This document shows, one piece after another, positions 22,201 through 31,950 of a stretch of DNA of 64,000 nucleotides (the stretch's first letter is position 1; each line of letters begins with the position of its first letter). The position numbers were made by a program, and so were the translations under genes. Under the pieces are notes generated by a model, which saw only the letters and a program-made list of their open reading frames with translations, was not told the DNA's origin and made no database searches. This stretch comes from Magnolia sinica (lineage: Eukaryota > Streptophyta > Magnoliopsida > Magnoliales > Magnoliaceae), in contig NC_080582.1 of NCBI RefSeq assembly GCF_029962835.1, positions 18,732,032-18,796,031 on the forward strand. Reading direction: 5' to 3'.

Positions 22201-23911
22201 AATCACATGCTGTGGCCCACCTGAGATTTGGGATAGGCCTCAAATACAATATGGAAGGTTTTTAATGATGGATGTCCCCGTTCCAAATATTCCTCGTGGT
22301 GTGGCCCACCTGCATTTTGGATTGTCCTGCTTTTTAGGCAAAGAGAAAAGGAGGCGCAGATGACAGATGGGTTGGATGTCATTAAAGTCCATTTGTAAAT
22401 AAAGTTTGAGGTAGAAACGTTTTATAGCAGATTCTGACTTTGGGCCAAGCTAGGACCTATTAGCTCGGCCCATGGACTAGTGCTGTGCTCATGTTCTTTT
22501 AGCCCGAGCCAGCCTGGCCCAGCCCAAACCAACCCAACTTCATATGTTCTTAATAGAGCTGAAAGTCGGGTGGGTTGGGTCAGGTTGGTGCTCAACCCTA
22601 GCCCAACCCAAGGTTCCATATCTCAACCCAACCCAACCTCGGTTGGGAATTCTCAACCCCAGCCCAACCTAAGCGGGCTTGGCCAGGTTGGTCGGGTTGC
22701 TAAGGTGGATACATGCTAATATTTTCGTTATTACATTGTTCTATTATATTTTCAATATATGACTTAGTTTTTGTGCCTACGATTTTATTGATTATATATA
22801 TAATTATTTATAGTAAAGAACTTCATTTTAACTAAACAAATAAGCTAAAATATAGGACAACTACTGCTTTAAAAGTCGTGTTGTATAACATGCAATCTAT
22901 TTGGGAGAGAGAAATCCGACATATCTCATTAGCTTTGAGTCATCGGAAATGACATTGACCAATGAAACCCGACAACAAGGAAATTTCTTGTGCCTTCAAC
23001 ACTGATGATCCACACTCAATTATAATTTATAACTTATATATCAATCGGGTTCGGGTTGGGCCAGGGAACTTAAGATCTCAACCCGAGCCCAATCCGAACC
23101 CAACCCAAGTTTTATTGGGTTGGTGTTTGTACAGACCAAGCCCAAGCCCAAGACCGAACCCGATACATCCTGCCCAAGCCCAACCCAATGTTGGATCGAT
23201 CACGGGTCAGTCAGGTTGAACCCGCCCAACTTTCAGCCCTAGTTCGTTCTGATCCTTGATTAGGCAGCACATGCATTTTGAATGTAGATGGTTGATTTCT
23301 TTCTTCTAAGTCTCTATTTCTTTCTACATGCGTGATGCATGAATGGATAAATTAAGAACATTCAAGTGAAAGATAGGGATTTTATGAATTTTCGGGTAAG
23401 CTGGGCCGGGTTCGTTCGGTCATGGCCAACCAAATTTTCCAAGCTCAGGCTTCGACGGAGCTTGGGCATTGAACCTTAAGTGCCGGGTTGATCCGGACCC
23501 AGCCGAACCCGGCCCATCGCCACCCCCAATAATACAATAGTGGTATACTTACACCCTCATGACATTGTACACATAACAAAGTTGGTAGTATTAACAGAAA
23601 CATTCCTAATTTCATTTGGATGCAAAATGCAGATTGTGAAGGAATTCGGATCTTTCAGTAGCTATCTATGGGCCTATGTGAATTACAAACCCATGATCAA
23701 CAGATACAGGTACCCCAGAAATGTTCCTTTGAGGAGCCCAAAATCAGAGGCTATAAGCAAGGATCTACTCAGGAGAGGGTTCAGATTCGTGCGCCCCGTC
23801 ATCATTTATTCATTCATGCAGGCTGCAGGGATGACCGTTGATCACCTTGTCCACTGCTTTAGGTTCAATGAATGTGTGGCCCTTGCTGAGAGATCATGGG
23901 GACAGTGTTAA
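13259..23911 (+). CDS. Tag-like DNA-3-methyladenine glycosylase I family protein, copy B (5 exons, 307 aa)
   Basis: Predicted plant member of the Tag family (HhH-GPD superfamily), which excises alkylated adenine in base-excision repair. Exons: 13259-13619, 17630-17687, 18703-18786, 20543-20684 and 23633-23911. Phases join cleanly, every intron is GT-AG, and the total is 924 nt. Exon 1 encodes a Ser-rich, poorly conserved N-terminus ending in KRCSW. Exon 2 gives FHDERWGIPVYDD, exon 3 LFELLALSG and NWTEIL, exon 4 ISSNKKLVLAESRVRCI, and exon 5 KDLLRRGFRFV, YSFMQAAGM and DHLVHCF. By comparison with E. coli Tag, the Cys of KRCSW, the His of FHDE, and the His and Cys of DHLVHC are the zinc ligands. 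Ser replaces the bacterial Glu in LEG, as I recall for plant homologues. Oddities against copy C: intron 2 donor GTCAGA instead of GTAAGA, Asp to Tyr in RFYVDV, and Gly to Arg in RFVRPV. Intron 3 holds a solo LTR. The start is the first ATG of a reading frame shared by copies C and D. Confidence 0.88.
14828..15134. repeat. Fold-back MITE with GGGTTTGTT/AACAAACCC ends, intron 1 of copy B
   Basis: About 307 bp. Inverted ends AGGGTTTGTTAGCTAGCAAC and TAGTCAAACAAACCCC flank several inverted blocks of TTCTATTTTATAAGAGAAGC and AGCTTTTCTCT. The counterpart in copy C is at 47637-47944. Confidence 0.6.
15141..15660. repeat. Fold-back MITE-like element (GTGGGGCCCACC family), intron 1 of copy B
   Basis: Inverted ends GGATTGGATTAGGTGAG and CTCACCTAATCCGCTCCC; inner arms CGTGGGGCTCATCTTGATGT / ACATCAAGCTGGGTCCCATG and ATTATCAGGTGGACCATA / GGTCCACCTGATAATTGGA. 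No coding capacity. The counterpart is at 47951-48473. Confidence 0.7.
16025..16557. repeat. Fold-back MITE-like element in intron 1, copy B
   Basis: Same element and position as 199-748, with inverted GTAACACC-type ends and GGCCCACC-rich arms. It was present before the array was duplicated. Confidence 0.65.
16621..16942. repeat. MITE with GTTTGG/CCAAAC-type ends, intron 1 copy B
   Basis: Counterpart of 811-1135, ending CCAAACGGGCCCT. Confidence 0.5.
17754..17846. repeat. 93 bp palindromic MITE, intron 2 copy B
   Basis: Ends AGGGCGTGTTTGGTTGCA and TGCAACCAAACACACCCT are inverted repeats with one mismatch over 18 bp. The interior ATATCATTAATCAG/ACAAAATATC also folds back. This is a typical hAT-like mini-element. 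Copy C has the identical-length version at 50561-50653, and copy A a scrambled trace near 2608-2685. Confidence 0.75.
17868..18384. repeat. Fold-back MITE-like element (GTGGGGCCCACC family), intron 2 copy B
   Basis: About 515 bp. The left arm is GCCGATTAGGTGAGA with CAGTGGGGCCCACCTTGATA. The right arm is the inverse: TACATCAAGGTGGGCCCACG and TCTCGCCCAAATCCG. Inner inverted blocks are CCGTCCATCC / GTATGGACGG and AATTATCAAGTGGACC / GGTCCACCTGATAATT. No coding capacity. Confidence 0.7.
18921..19572 (-). mobile_element. Solo LTR (Ty3/gypsy-like), intron 3 copy B
   Basis: A 652 bp block present in copy B but absent at the same site in copy C, where the intact sequence reads GCGATTATTGGTACACCC. 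It starts TGACGCAGGG, ends CTACATCA (TG...CA), and is flanked by a 5 bp duplication TATTG at 18916-18920 and 19573-19577. Read on the minus strand, it has a CTATTTAAAGG TATA-like box near 19090 and a U5-like end with CGTGGATTCG and GAGGAGTCCAGAGAAG. No internal coding region remains, so this is the product of LTR-LTR recombination. It inserted after the B/C duplication. Related LTR sequence lies at 12240-12885. Confidence 0.85.
19670..20130. repeat. GAGCTCGAG-rich degenerate element, intron 3 copy B
   Basis: Dense short motifs such as GAGCTTGAGCTCGA, TTCGAGCCAAGTTCGAG and AAGTTCGAGTT in both orientations, around an AT-rich core with (TA)n near 19900. It resembles plant MITEs that begin GTACACGAATTGAACCGA. 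The counterpart is 51808-52275; in copy A only a trace survives near 3650. Confidence 0.45.
21561..21975. repeat. Fold-back MITE-like element, intron 4 copy B
   Basis: Inverted arms GCTCCGTGAGGTCCACCATG and CAGTGGACCCCACGTAGCCC, with inner CATGCCGTCCATCCATTTTT / AAATGGATGGACGGCATGG. Copy C has it at 53679-54090. The whole interval is missing from copy A. Confidence 0.65.
22554..23241. mobile_element. hAT-like non-autonomous element, intron 4 copy B
   Basis: Orthologue of 5030-5701. The left end has drifted to TAGAGCTGAAAGTCGGG; the right end is AACTTTCAGCCCTA. The flanking 8-mers are GTTCTTAA / GTTCGTTC. Confidence 0.75.
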
Positions 23912-24269
23912 CTAATATATCAGTTTTCAGAGAGCAGTTACAGGATCTTGTTGCATTAGTACTTAATGGGCCTTTTGTAGAAGTGGGGCCCATGGTTTGG
24001 TGATCCAGATAGGTGTGTGATGGCCCATATAATCTCTCACATTCGAAGATCCTAACCCTTCATTTGGTGGCCCTGCATCGTATACTTCCTGAAGATTTTA
24101 AGTTTTTATTGAGTTTGGAAATAGGTTTTTTGTGATTTCTTTGGTAGAGATTGTATGTTAAGGTGTTTTCTCATAACAGGTCTTTGTGACTTAATGGTTG
24201 AATTTTTTTAGTGAGTTTGGATAATTAATATGAAAATTGCAATTTAATTAGTATTATCTAAAGAGATCA

Positions 24270-25370
24270 TTTGTGAGGGATGTGCAATCAATGGTGGGCC
24301 CATGTATTGGACGATTAAAATTAATTCTTGGACCTTCATTCTAATGGATACAGAACATTGATTTTTCTAGCTGAAGATCAGATGGCTGAGATCATCCTAT
24401 CAAAGGATTGTAAGAGGGAAGGGGAATAAGAGGTGGGCCAGAAATGATTGGACCATCAGATATGATGGATGATCCAAATCATTGAATGGACCTTCTTTAT
24501 TACAATCAACAAGGACGGTCCATTTTCTTAGCCATTTATTGGATGGTGACGTGATTCTTTTAGATGGACGTGCAATAAAAGGTGGGCTCCACATGAAGGA
24601 AGGCCCAGATCATTGAGTTGACCTTCTCTAGTAAAAATAAACATGCAGTCCATTTTTATCTATGGATCAGATGATTAAGAATAGGGGAAGCAATGGGCCA
24701 AGTTTGGGTGGGGCCATGCTAAGGGTGGGTCCGGCCCCACACATGAAGAAAGGCCCAGATCATTGAGTTGACCACTTGAATGTTCTAATCTATCCATTGA
24801 TCAAGTGGGCCACACATTTACAAAGAAATAGACACTTCATAGGAATGGAACCAACGGTCTAGATTCAAGATAGATGGGTCACCCAACCAAGGATCGGCTA
24901 AAATGACTTGAGCCCAATCCTGGCCCAAAAATCCAGGTCAGACTCATCAGATCAAGCGAGCTAACTAGCCCATTGTCACCACTGGTTAGGATCATTCAAT
25001 CAAAGTGAATTTTGAGAGTGGTTGGCAACCAAAGGTGGGCCCACAAGATAGACGGTGAAGGTTAGTCAATAAAACAATTTCCAATATAATAAATACGTAC
25101 CATGCACTTTTTATCCTTTGATTGTATGGTTAGGATCATCATATCAATGTGATTTTGGGAGGTTGCATGATGGATGGTCCAGATCAATAACTAGACGCTT
25201 TCTTGTATAATCAATATAGATAGTCCATTTTTATAGCCAGGATTAGTATCTTGGTTGGTCAGGATCATCCAATAAAAGTGACCAACCAAAGTTGGCCCCA
25301 CATAATGGATAGTCCAAACGTTGATCGAACCTTTTCTAATATAATAATTATGGACCGTCCATCTTTCCAT
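24270..25370. repeat. Degenerate ~140 bp direct repeats downstream of copy B
   Basis: Counterpart of 6735-7830, with the same repeat order and only scattered substitutions. Confidence 0.6.
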
Positions 25371-26648
25371 TGATCAGATGTTCCAGCCCCTACTCTACTA
25401 ATTTTTTTCATCATGATTTCAATGAATGCAAATGAAAATGAAATCACGTAATCAATGGAGCAGATCATTTGAGAATGTTTGCTTTGAAGTAGCACGTGCC
25501 AAATAAGCACGTGTATGAGATATCTGACCTAAGTGTAAGATTGGCCCCAGCTCAAAGCTGACTTGATTCAAAAAGTCCAGTAGAGCACTCAAACAGGTGG
25601 GCCAGACAAGTCCTAAATTGTGTCACTGCCTCTGCCCAACCTAGCAGAGATGAGGATTTGACTATATAACTGGTCATTTATGTCCATATGTAAAGCATAT
25701 TTGAAAGTTGTTAATGACCATTGGTGATATGACCATCTTTAATCGAAACAAGCACACACCTTGCCTATGTATCTGGCCCTAATGTAGGAGAATGACTTTG
25801 TGTAAATGTAGTCCATTCTATCCATCAGATACATAACTCTGATTAACTGGGAGGTGGGCCACACCATATGGAATTGTGCAAAATCATGTCTTAAGATGGG
25901 AGGCAAAGAAACAGACATGGAAAGTAGTAACTATTGCTATTCTTCAGACACATGGTCTGTCATACGAGGAATGACTCAAATTTGGTTATGCATGTATGCA
26001 AGTGTCGGGATACACCGGTCCATAGCTCAAGTGGTATATTGAATGAAGATATCCCCGTTTCAACATAGTTTCCTTCCTTTATTTGTCTCTCTCTTTTGCC
26101 ATGGCCCACCAATGTTTTGGATAAGGGTAAAAGTCGAGCCTCAGAGGTTTCATGGGGTGCTGCATCACATGGATGGTTCAAACTTTGGGCCCACATCACT
26201 TGTGATGAGTTCTGAAAAAGTTCTTACAAGTTCTCATGAGAATGGGTGCATAGGTGAGCATTCATGTGTGTAGCTGTTGGGTGTGATAGACATCTATTTG
26301 ACTCAAATTGAATTGAATGCCTTGTGACTCCATTTGTTGAGATAGACTAATTAAGACTTGGTATATGAAGATCGGACATATACTCTATCGTCGATTGGGG
26401 TGATCTGACCATTTGCAAAGGAGAGAATTAGCCCTTCAAATGATTTTTTTTAAACCTTGAAAATGAGAATTTTTTCTTATATCTGTGATAGTTGCGTTGT
26501 GTCTCTCTACAAAGTACTATAAATATTTAAAAAATCAATATATATATATATATATATATATGCTAATTTTATTAATTTAGAGATAGATGAAGTACAATCA
26601 GCTCATAAAGTAAAGAAATTTAGGATCTAAGATGTATAATTCATCTAA
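25371..26648. other. Spacer, unit B, no gene
   Basis: Counterpart of 7831-9122, including a tRNA-like relic at 26018-26065 and (AT)n at 26539-26562. Confidence 0.5.
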
Positions 26649-26974
26649 AGGTCTGTGTGGTTTTCTATTTTCCTATGAAATGCTAAGTAAATGAGCCATA
26701 TTTTATGGTTTTCAAGCGTTTGTTTAAAGGTGAATTATGGCTTGTAAACTAAGACCTAATGCACTTGTAAAAGAAATTGATGAAGTAAATTGTAACTGTT
26801 ATTTTTTTACATTACAAAACTATCATTTTTACAATAATTTCTAGCTAAAATAAATAATGTAACAAAATCATAATTGCAATCAAATATAAGTAGTATCACT
26901 GCATGGTAACAATAGTAAGTAAACTTTGTCTATCTACAACTATTTACCATTGTAAGGAAAACCAAACAGGCCCT
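26649..26974. repeat. hAT-like MITE, spacer unit B
   Basis: Orthologue of 9123-9451, ending AAACCAAACAGGCCCT. It lies only about 125 bp from the CACTA insertion. Confidence 0.6.
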
Positions 26975-27098
26975 AAATTGTTTTGGTAGAAAGCTTTATT
27001 TGGACTTTATTCACATTTTATTAATAAATTTTCTCTTTTAGAGATTATTTTTACTTTATAGATTTAAATTTTATCATGGATTCAAGGTTTATCAGTGG

Positions 27099-27101
27099 AA
27101 G
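27099..27101. repeat. CACTA target-site duplication, left (AAG)
   Basis: AAG directly before CACTACG; the partner is at 42511-42513. Confidence 0.92.
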
Positions 27102-27131
27102 CACTACGCCAAAATCGCCAATTTGCGACGG
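27102..27131 (+). repeat. CACTA terminal inverted repeat, left
   Basis: 30 bp starting CACTACGCCAAAAT, 27 of 30 identical to the inverse of 42481-42510. Confidence 0.93.
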
Positions 27132-27502
27132 ACCAAAACCGTCGTAAAACTAAATAAACGACGGATTTCGACCGTCGCTGGGTCCGTCGCTGTTTACTGG
27201 GTCATTTTTTTTTCGTCAGATAAAATCCGTCGTTTAATCTGCGACGGATAACGTCCGTCGTTTCATAGCGACGGATAAGATCCGTCGTAAAAAATAAAAA
27301 AATCCGTCGGTAAAATTCAAAAAATCAGTTGTTACTTAAAAATATTGGCGACGGATAAGATCCGTCGCTAATATGAGTAACCGACGGACCTCAAATCCGT
27401 CGTTGATTTTCAACAGTCAGAAATTAGCGACGGACCTCAAATCCGTCGTTAGTTGTTAATGTTCACAAATTAGCGACGGATTTGGTCCGTCGCTAAAATA
27501 TC
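27124..27502. promoter_or_regulatory. CACTA subterminal repeat array, left
   Basis: About ten copies of GCGACGGA or TCCGTCGC, most paired as short hairpins (GCGACGGATAAGATCCGTCG, CGACGGACCTCAAATCCGTC, GCGACGGATTTGGTCCGTCG). In En/Spm-type elements such motifs bind the TNPA-class protein and are needed for transposition. That role is inferred here from family knowledge. Confidence 0.8.
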
Positions 27503-29411
27503 TGTAAATAAAACAAAATATTGATAAATTATTATTATTATTATTTTTTTAATCTTGCACCTGATAGTCATTCAAAAAATAATTCACACTACTGTTTGAT
27601 AAGAATCCTATTCACAAAATTGCTAACGACTCAATTCAATAAAAGAGGAAATAACTCAAGTGGCCCACTCCAACAAAAATTGACTTACCCTACTAACTAA
27701 ACATTTCCCCCTCTTAAACTAGGACCCGTACAAAAGAAATTACCCAGAACTTCAACTGTTAGCTATGCCTTGCCTTGAATTGGCTACTTAGTATCTGCTC
27801 TTGTTCAACCTTCTTTTGAGCCCTTCCTACATATATTACAAACAACCAGATTCAATCCAAGAAAAGAATAGTTTAGTCAACCCTTCATATATTACAAATA
27901 ACCGGCTCAAATCCATGAAATGTGAAGAGCAACTAAAACCAATTAACAAAATAAAAGATTAGAATTCATCCTAGCCATTAGAGGTTCAGGTAAGAGCATT
28001 TCTTAACTTCATAGTATTCACTGGGAGAGTACAATACAGTTTGAAAGGATCTTTAGATGTTGGAATCAATAGACAACAGTGCAAGGCAATCTGCATTTAA
28101 TGCCCTAGTGTTTAATGACATGACCAAAGGAAAGTGTAGGAACTGGGAAATTCCTATTTCCCAACAATTCGAACTCTTTTATGAGTAGGGATAATGCATC
28201 AAGTTCAACTAAGTTGGACCGTAGGTTATTGTTTAGCCAGTGGACAACTTCTAACCTGTCGTGCATGCAACATCCAACTTGTCCAAAAGGTGGGCCTACC
28301 ATGAGGAGCACCTTGTGCAAAAATTAGCACAATCCATGCATTAGATGAACCCTATATGTATAGATGCCCTGGCCCATAATTCAAGCTAGTCCCTCATGCA
28401 TGTTGACTGTTTGGGACCACATGAAGAAACTTGATTTGTATACGAAAATATCATGTGTTTGGTCAAGCACATATTGTCTATTTGAAAGGGAAAAAAAAAA
28501 GGAGAAAATGTACCCATTTAAATAGATATCCATGGTTTAGATTCCATGTATATGAGAGATTCATGCCAAAGATCCTAGCAACCAATGAATAAATAGAGAG
28601 GCTAACAATTCCAGAGCCAAGGAAGAGCTCTAGGTGTAATGGAAAAGAAGAAAAGATAAGTAGATCCCCAAACATGCATTGCAACTAAAACAAATACTGT
28701 TAGTAGTAAAATGCAAGAATTTGGAGATCAAACTAAAGAAAAGAATCCAATGCATGTGCAGTTCATTACCAATGTCCTTGTAAAATCTCACCTAAATCAG
28801 TTGATTTCAATGACTATTGGGGGAAAAAAAAAATCATGATTGTCAATTGCATTAACATCTTCAGTTTTGCCATAACCATCACCATTGGAGTCGGCCATGT
28901 ATGCTGTAAAAGATACAAAACTTGAAAATGCCCACAAAAGTGCTTAATGCAAGTGCAAGGGATGATATTAGACTAAAAAAATCCCAGATTACTTTGGAAT
29001 GAAAAAATAAGGAAAAAAATAGCAAATTCAATCACATAAACCGAACACTTGCAACCGTCTATCACACAAATCGCATTAAAAGAAGAAAAAATAAACATTA
29101 AACTATCTATTCATTTCCTACCAAAACATGTCAGGTTGGTATTTGTTAAATCTGAATTCCAAAGTATGAATCTGAAGTTGGAAAACTAGTGGTGAATGGA
29201 TGTTTGGTTTATCCAAAAGGTATCTAGTTTGAAGCTGAAAGGCATAAAAAGTACATCTTCCAAGTTCTTTTACTCGGTCTTCCACTCAAAACAAAATGTT
29301 TACTATTGATCCTAGTATTATCTACTACATATTAGTAACATACAACCAATATTGGGGCACCATACCATAAGCTACAAAATTTCATGTCCCCCTAAACAAG
29401 GCATCCTCCAT

Positions 29412-29483
<72 letters not shown>

Positions 29484-30172
29484 AGTTTTTTTTTTTCATT
29501 TACATTCACAAATACATTCATCATCCATCAAACTATTAACAACATTTACAAAAAATAAAATATATCCAACCAATCCTTAATAATAATTTGCAACTTAACC
29601 TAATGGGAACCGTTATGCACCGTAATGTCTTACGGCAGAGCGGGTTCTGAGGAGTTACAAGTTGACCCTAACGACAGCATATAAATGAAGCGATAAAGAT
29701 ATAAATGATTTGAAATTAATTAAAGGTTTCGAGAACTTACATCCACCTCGCTCTTATTGCCAAGTAGTCCCGACGAAAATGCATCCACACTATGAGAAGG
29801 GAAAAATAAAATAAAATTTGTGGCTGCACCGATACGGTCTAGTATGAACGGCTGCCTACGTACCCAATGTTTGGAAGATTGGGATCAAGCCACTACGTAG
29901 TTCTTAATATTTAAATCAGAACATTTTACGCATAAGCAAAGAAAAAATTAAAATAAATCATAATAGAAATATGTGTACCTTCTGTCACGTATAAGAAGAT
30001 GAAAAGCTGAAACAAATCACTAGATTAGTCAAGCAAAACTACTAAATAATTCAAGATAAAGATTTAGTCAAATAATATCCAAAATAACCTCAAACACAAT
30101 CCATATGTCCTGACCAAATTACAAAAATATGTTCTTGACTTAGGAAAAGTTTTAAGTAAACTCCTTTAATAT
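27503..30172. other. CACTA interior between left arm and second gene; no intact gene
   Basis: About 2.7 kb of AT-rich sequence with a long (AT)n run at 29414-29481, (ATT)n near 27530 and a short GTGGGCC-type fragment near 28290. On the minus strand near 28905-28830, an acceptor-like TTTTACAG precedes an open stretch reading MADSNGDGYGKTEDV, which could be another captured exon. Nothing else coding is supported. The 3' end of the second gene's transcript should lie here. Confidence 0.5.
29414..29481. repeat. (AT)n microsatellite inside CACTA
   Basis: About 68 bp of uninterrupted AT repeats. Confidence 0.95.
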
Positions 30173-31779
30173 CTATGTTTTCATCAGCACTCTAGGCCAA
30201 ACGAGAACATCACCCACGTCGCAATCGGCTAACGTCTTCTCAATATCACCAAACACATTCGCACTAGGAACTTCAACAACATCCAATATAACTTTGATGC
30301 AATCTGGAGGGATGCCTGCATTATCTCTAATCAGACGCCCACGTGCAACAACTCGACTACAAATATCTGTCAAATGACAGATTTGTTCCACCCGTAGAAG
30401 TGGAGGTGGAGGTGGAGCTGACTCATCACGATGACTTGAGGTATCGCCAGATCGAAAAAACGCCTACAAGAAATAATTTTTATTATTTTCATGGATAAAA
30501 TAGTAACTGTACATTATTCTTTTATTGTTAAAATACCTGAGAACCAGCAGTGCCTGGAGAGCATTGCATTGGTTGAACTGGAGTATTTATTTGATTCTAA
30601 ACTTCAAGCAAACGTTCTCCAATGGTCAATATCATATCCTTGCACTCGTTGATCTTGTTTTCCATTTGCTCTTTTAATACAATTATCGATGCTTTAACCT
30701 CAGCAATTTCACCCTTTCCTTCTCTAATTTCATTAATGTAAGGGGTTGAAGCAATAATGGTAGTTTTTGCAATATGACCCAACCCCCTTACACGTCCTCT
30801 TTTATCAAGACCACAAACCTAAATGATAATCAACCATTATTAGTAATGCATGTATATTAGTAACAAAAAATGTTCAGAAAGCTAAGTATGTCAAAGTGAA
30901 GAGAATGAATGAAAAACCTGTGCAACCGGGTCGTGATTTAAATCATTATGTATACAAGCTGGGTCATTGGCAACTATGTCTTTTATTTTTTCCGTTGTGA
31001 TGCTCAGCTCCTGTGAAGGGAGAGACCCATCGGATCTAGTATGAGTTGCCAGAAACAATTCAGTTCTCGTGATTTGAGTATCTGGATTTTTTAGTTGCTG
31101 TAATTTACAATGAGAAATCATGTTAATTATTCTATATTCTTAAATTGGATTTAAAAAAATTAAAGTTATATTAAAAACTTACAATCAACTCTGCCGTCCT
31201 AGCAGATCCCCGTCGCCCAGTCGTGTGAGGAAACTTCATTTCGCTTCTGGATTCCTTTCCCTTTTCACGACGAGACTTTGCCACTTTTGTAGATTCGTAA
31301 TCAACGAATTTGACCCAATCTTCTAGCTTTACGCCATTAGGGCAATTTTTTTTGTCTCCATCATTATCATACATATCCAGGACAGTTCCTCGTAATCGGT
31401 TCTTCCAGTCCTTCCACATATCATTAGCACGCTTAATTATGGCAGTTTTACAGCTGTCACTGTCGTCAACATCATATTTGGCCTACATATTTCATTAAAT
31501 AGGGCAATTAGTCAACAACAATTATATTATAAACATTAGAAAGTAAAACTCATGTATTTAAATGCTTACCAAAATAGTTGACCAAACATTATCCTTGATG
31601 GTATCTGGCACAAGCCGCCAGTCTTTGTATGCAATTGGACAATGAGTCCTGACCACATTTCCTAGAAATGAGGTGAATTGATTTTTGTTATCTCCAGTAA
31701 TCTCTCCAACTGGACTAATTGAAACTTTTATTTTTGTGGTGCTTCCTGGGGCAGAACTAGAAGGCCCTACATACGACAT
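30173..31779 (-). CDS. Second CACTA gene, Transposase_24 / TNPA-like (5 exons, internal TAG)
   Basis: Predicted DNA-binding partner of the transposase (Transposase_24, Ptta/En/Spm type). Minus-strand exons 31779-31570, 31482-31183, 31097-30918, 30818-30537 and 30463-30173 join in phase 0 with GT-AG introns. Key pieces: YKDWRLVPDTIKD (exon 1), MWKDWKNRLR, GVKLEDWVKFVDY and HTTGRRGSARTAELI (exon 2), ELFLATHTR (exon 3), VCGLDKRGRVRGLG followed by a Lys/Glu-rich probable coiled coil (exon 4), and CSRVVARGRLI with VGDVLVWPRVL (exon 5). An in-frame TAG at 30599-30597 interrupts exon 4. Beyond it the same frame stays open to a good donor and the last exon follows in phase, so about 420 codons would be expected without it. 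The gene starts 171 bp after the TNP2 stop on the same strand. Confidence 0.8.
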
Positions 31780-31950
31780 AATTCCTAAAAAAAATTAAGA
31801 TTATTAGTCATTTAATATGTTGCGATACATAATAAAGAGATGACACTATACACATGCATAAGTTTTTACTGAATTTAGAAAAAATGAAAAGGAAAATAAT
31901 CTAATATAGTAAAAGTAGTTAAATTTATTTCAACCTGATATGAAACTTGA

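Noticed and set aside
22480-22719. Pro/Asn-rich frames such as NPSPTQGS in 4900-5680, 22480-23220 and 54590-55310
   Set aside because: They are translations of degenerate CCCAA runs in the hAT-like element and occur on both strands.
27124-27502. CRISPR-like or satellite array because of the regular GACGGA/TCCGTC motifs
   Set aside because: The motifs are subterminal repeats within 400 bp of a CACTA terminus and have the same composition on the opposite arm; the genome is plant nuclear.
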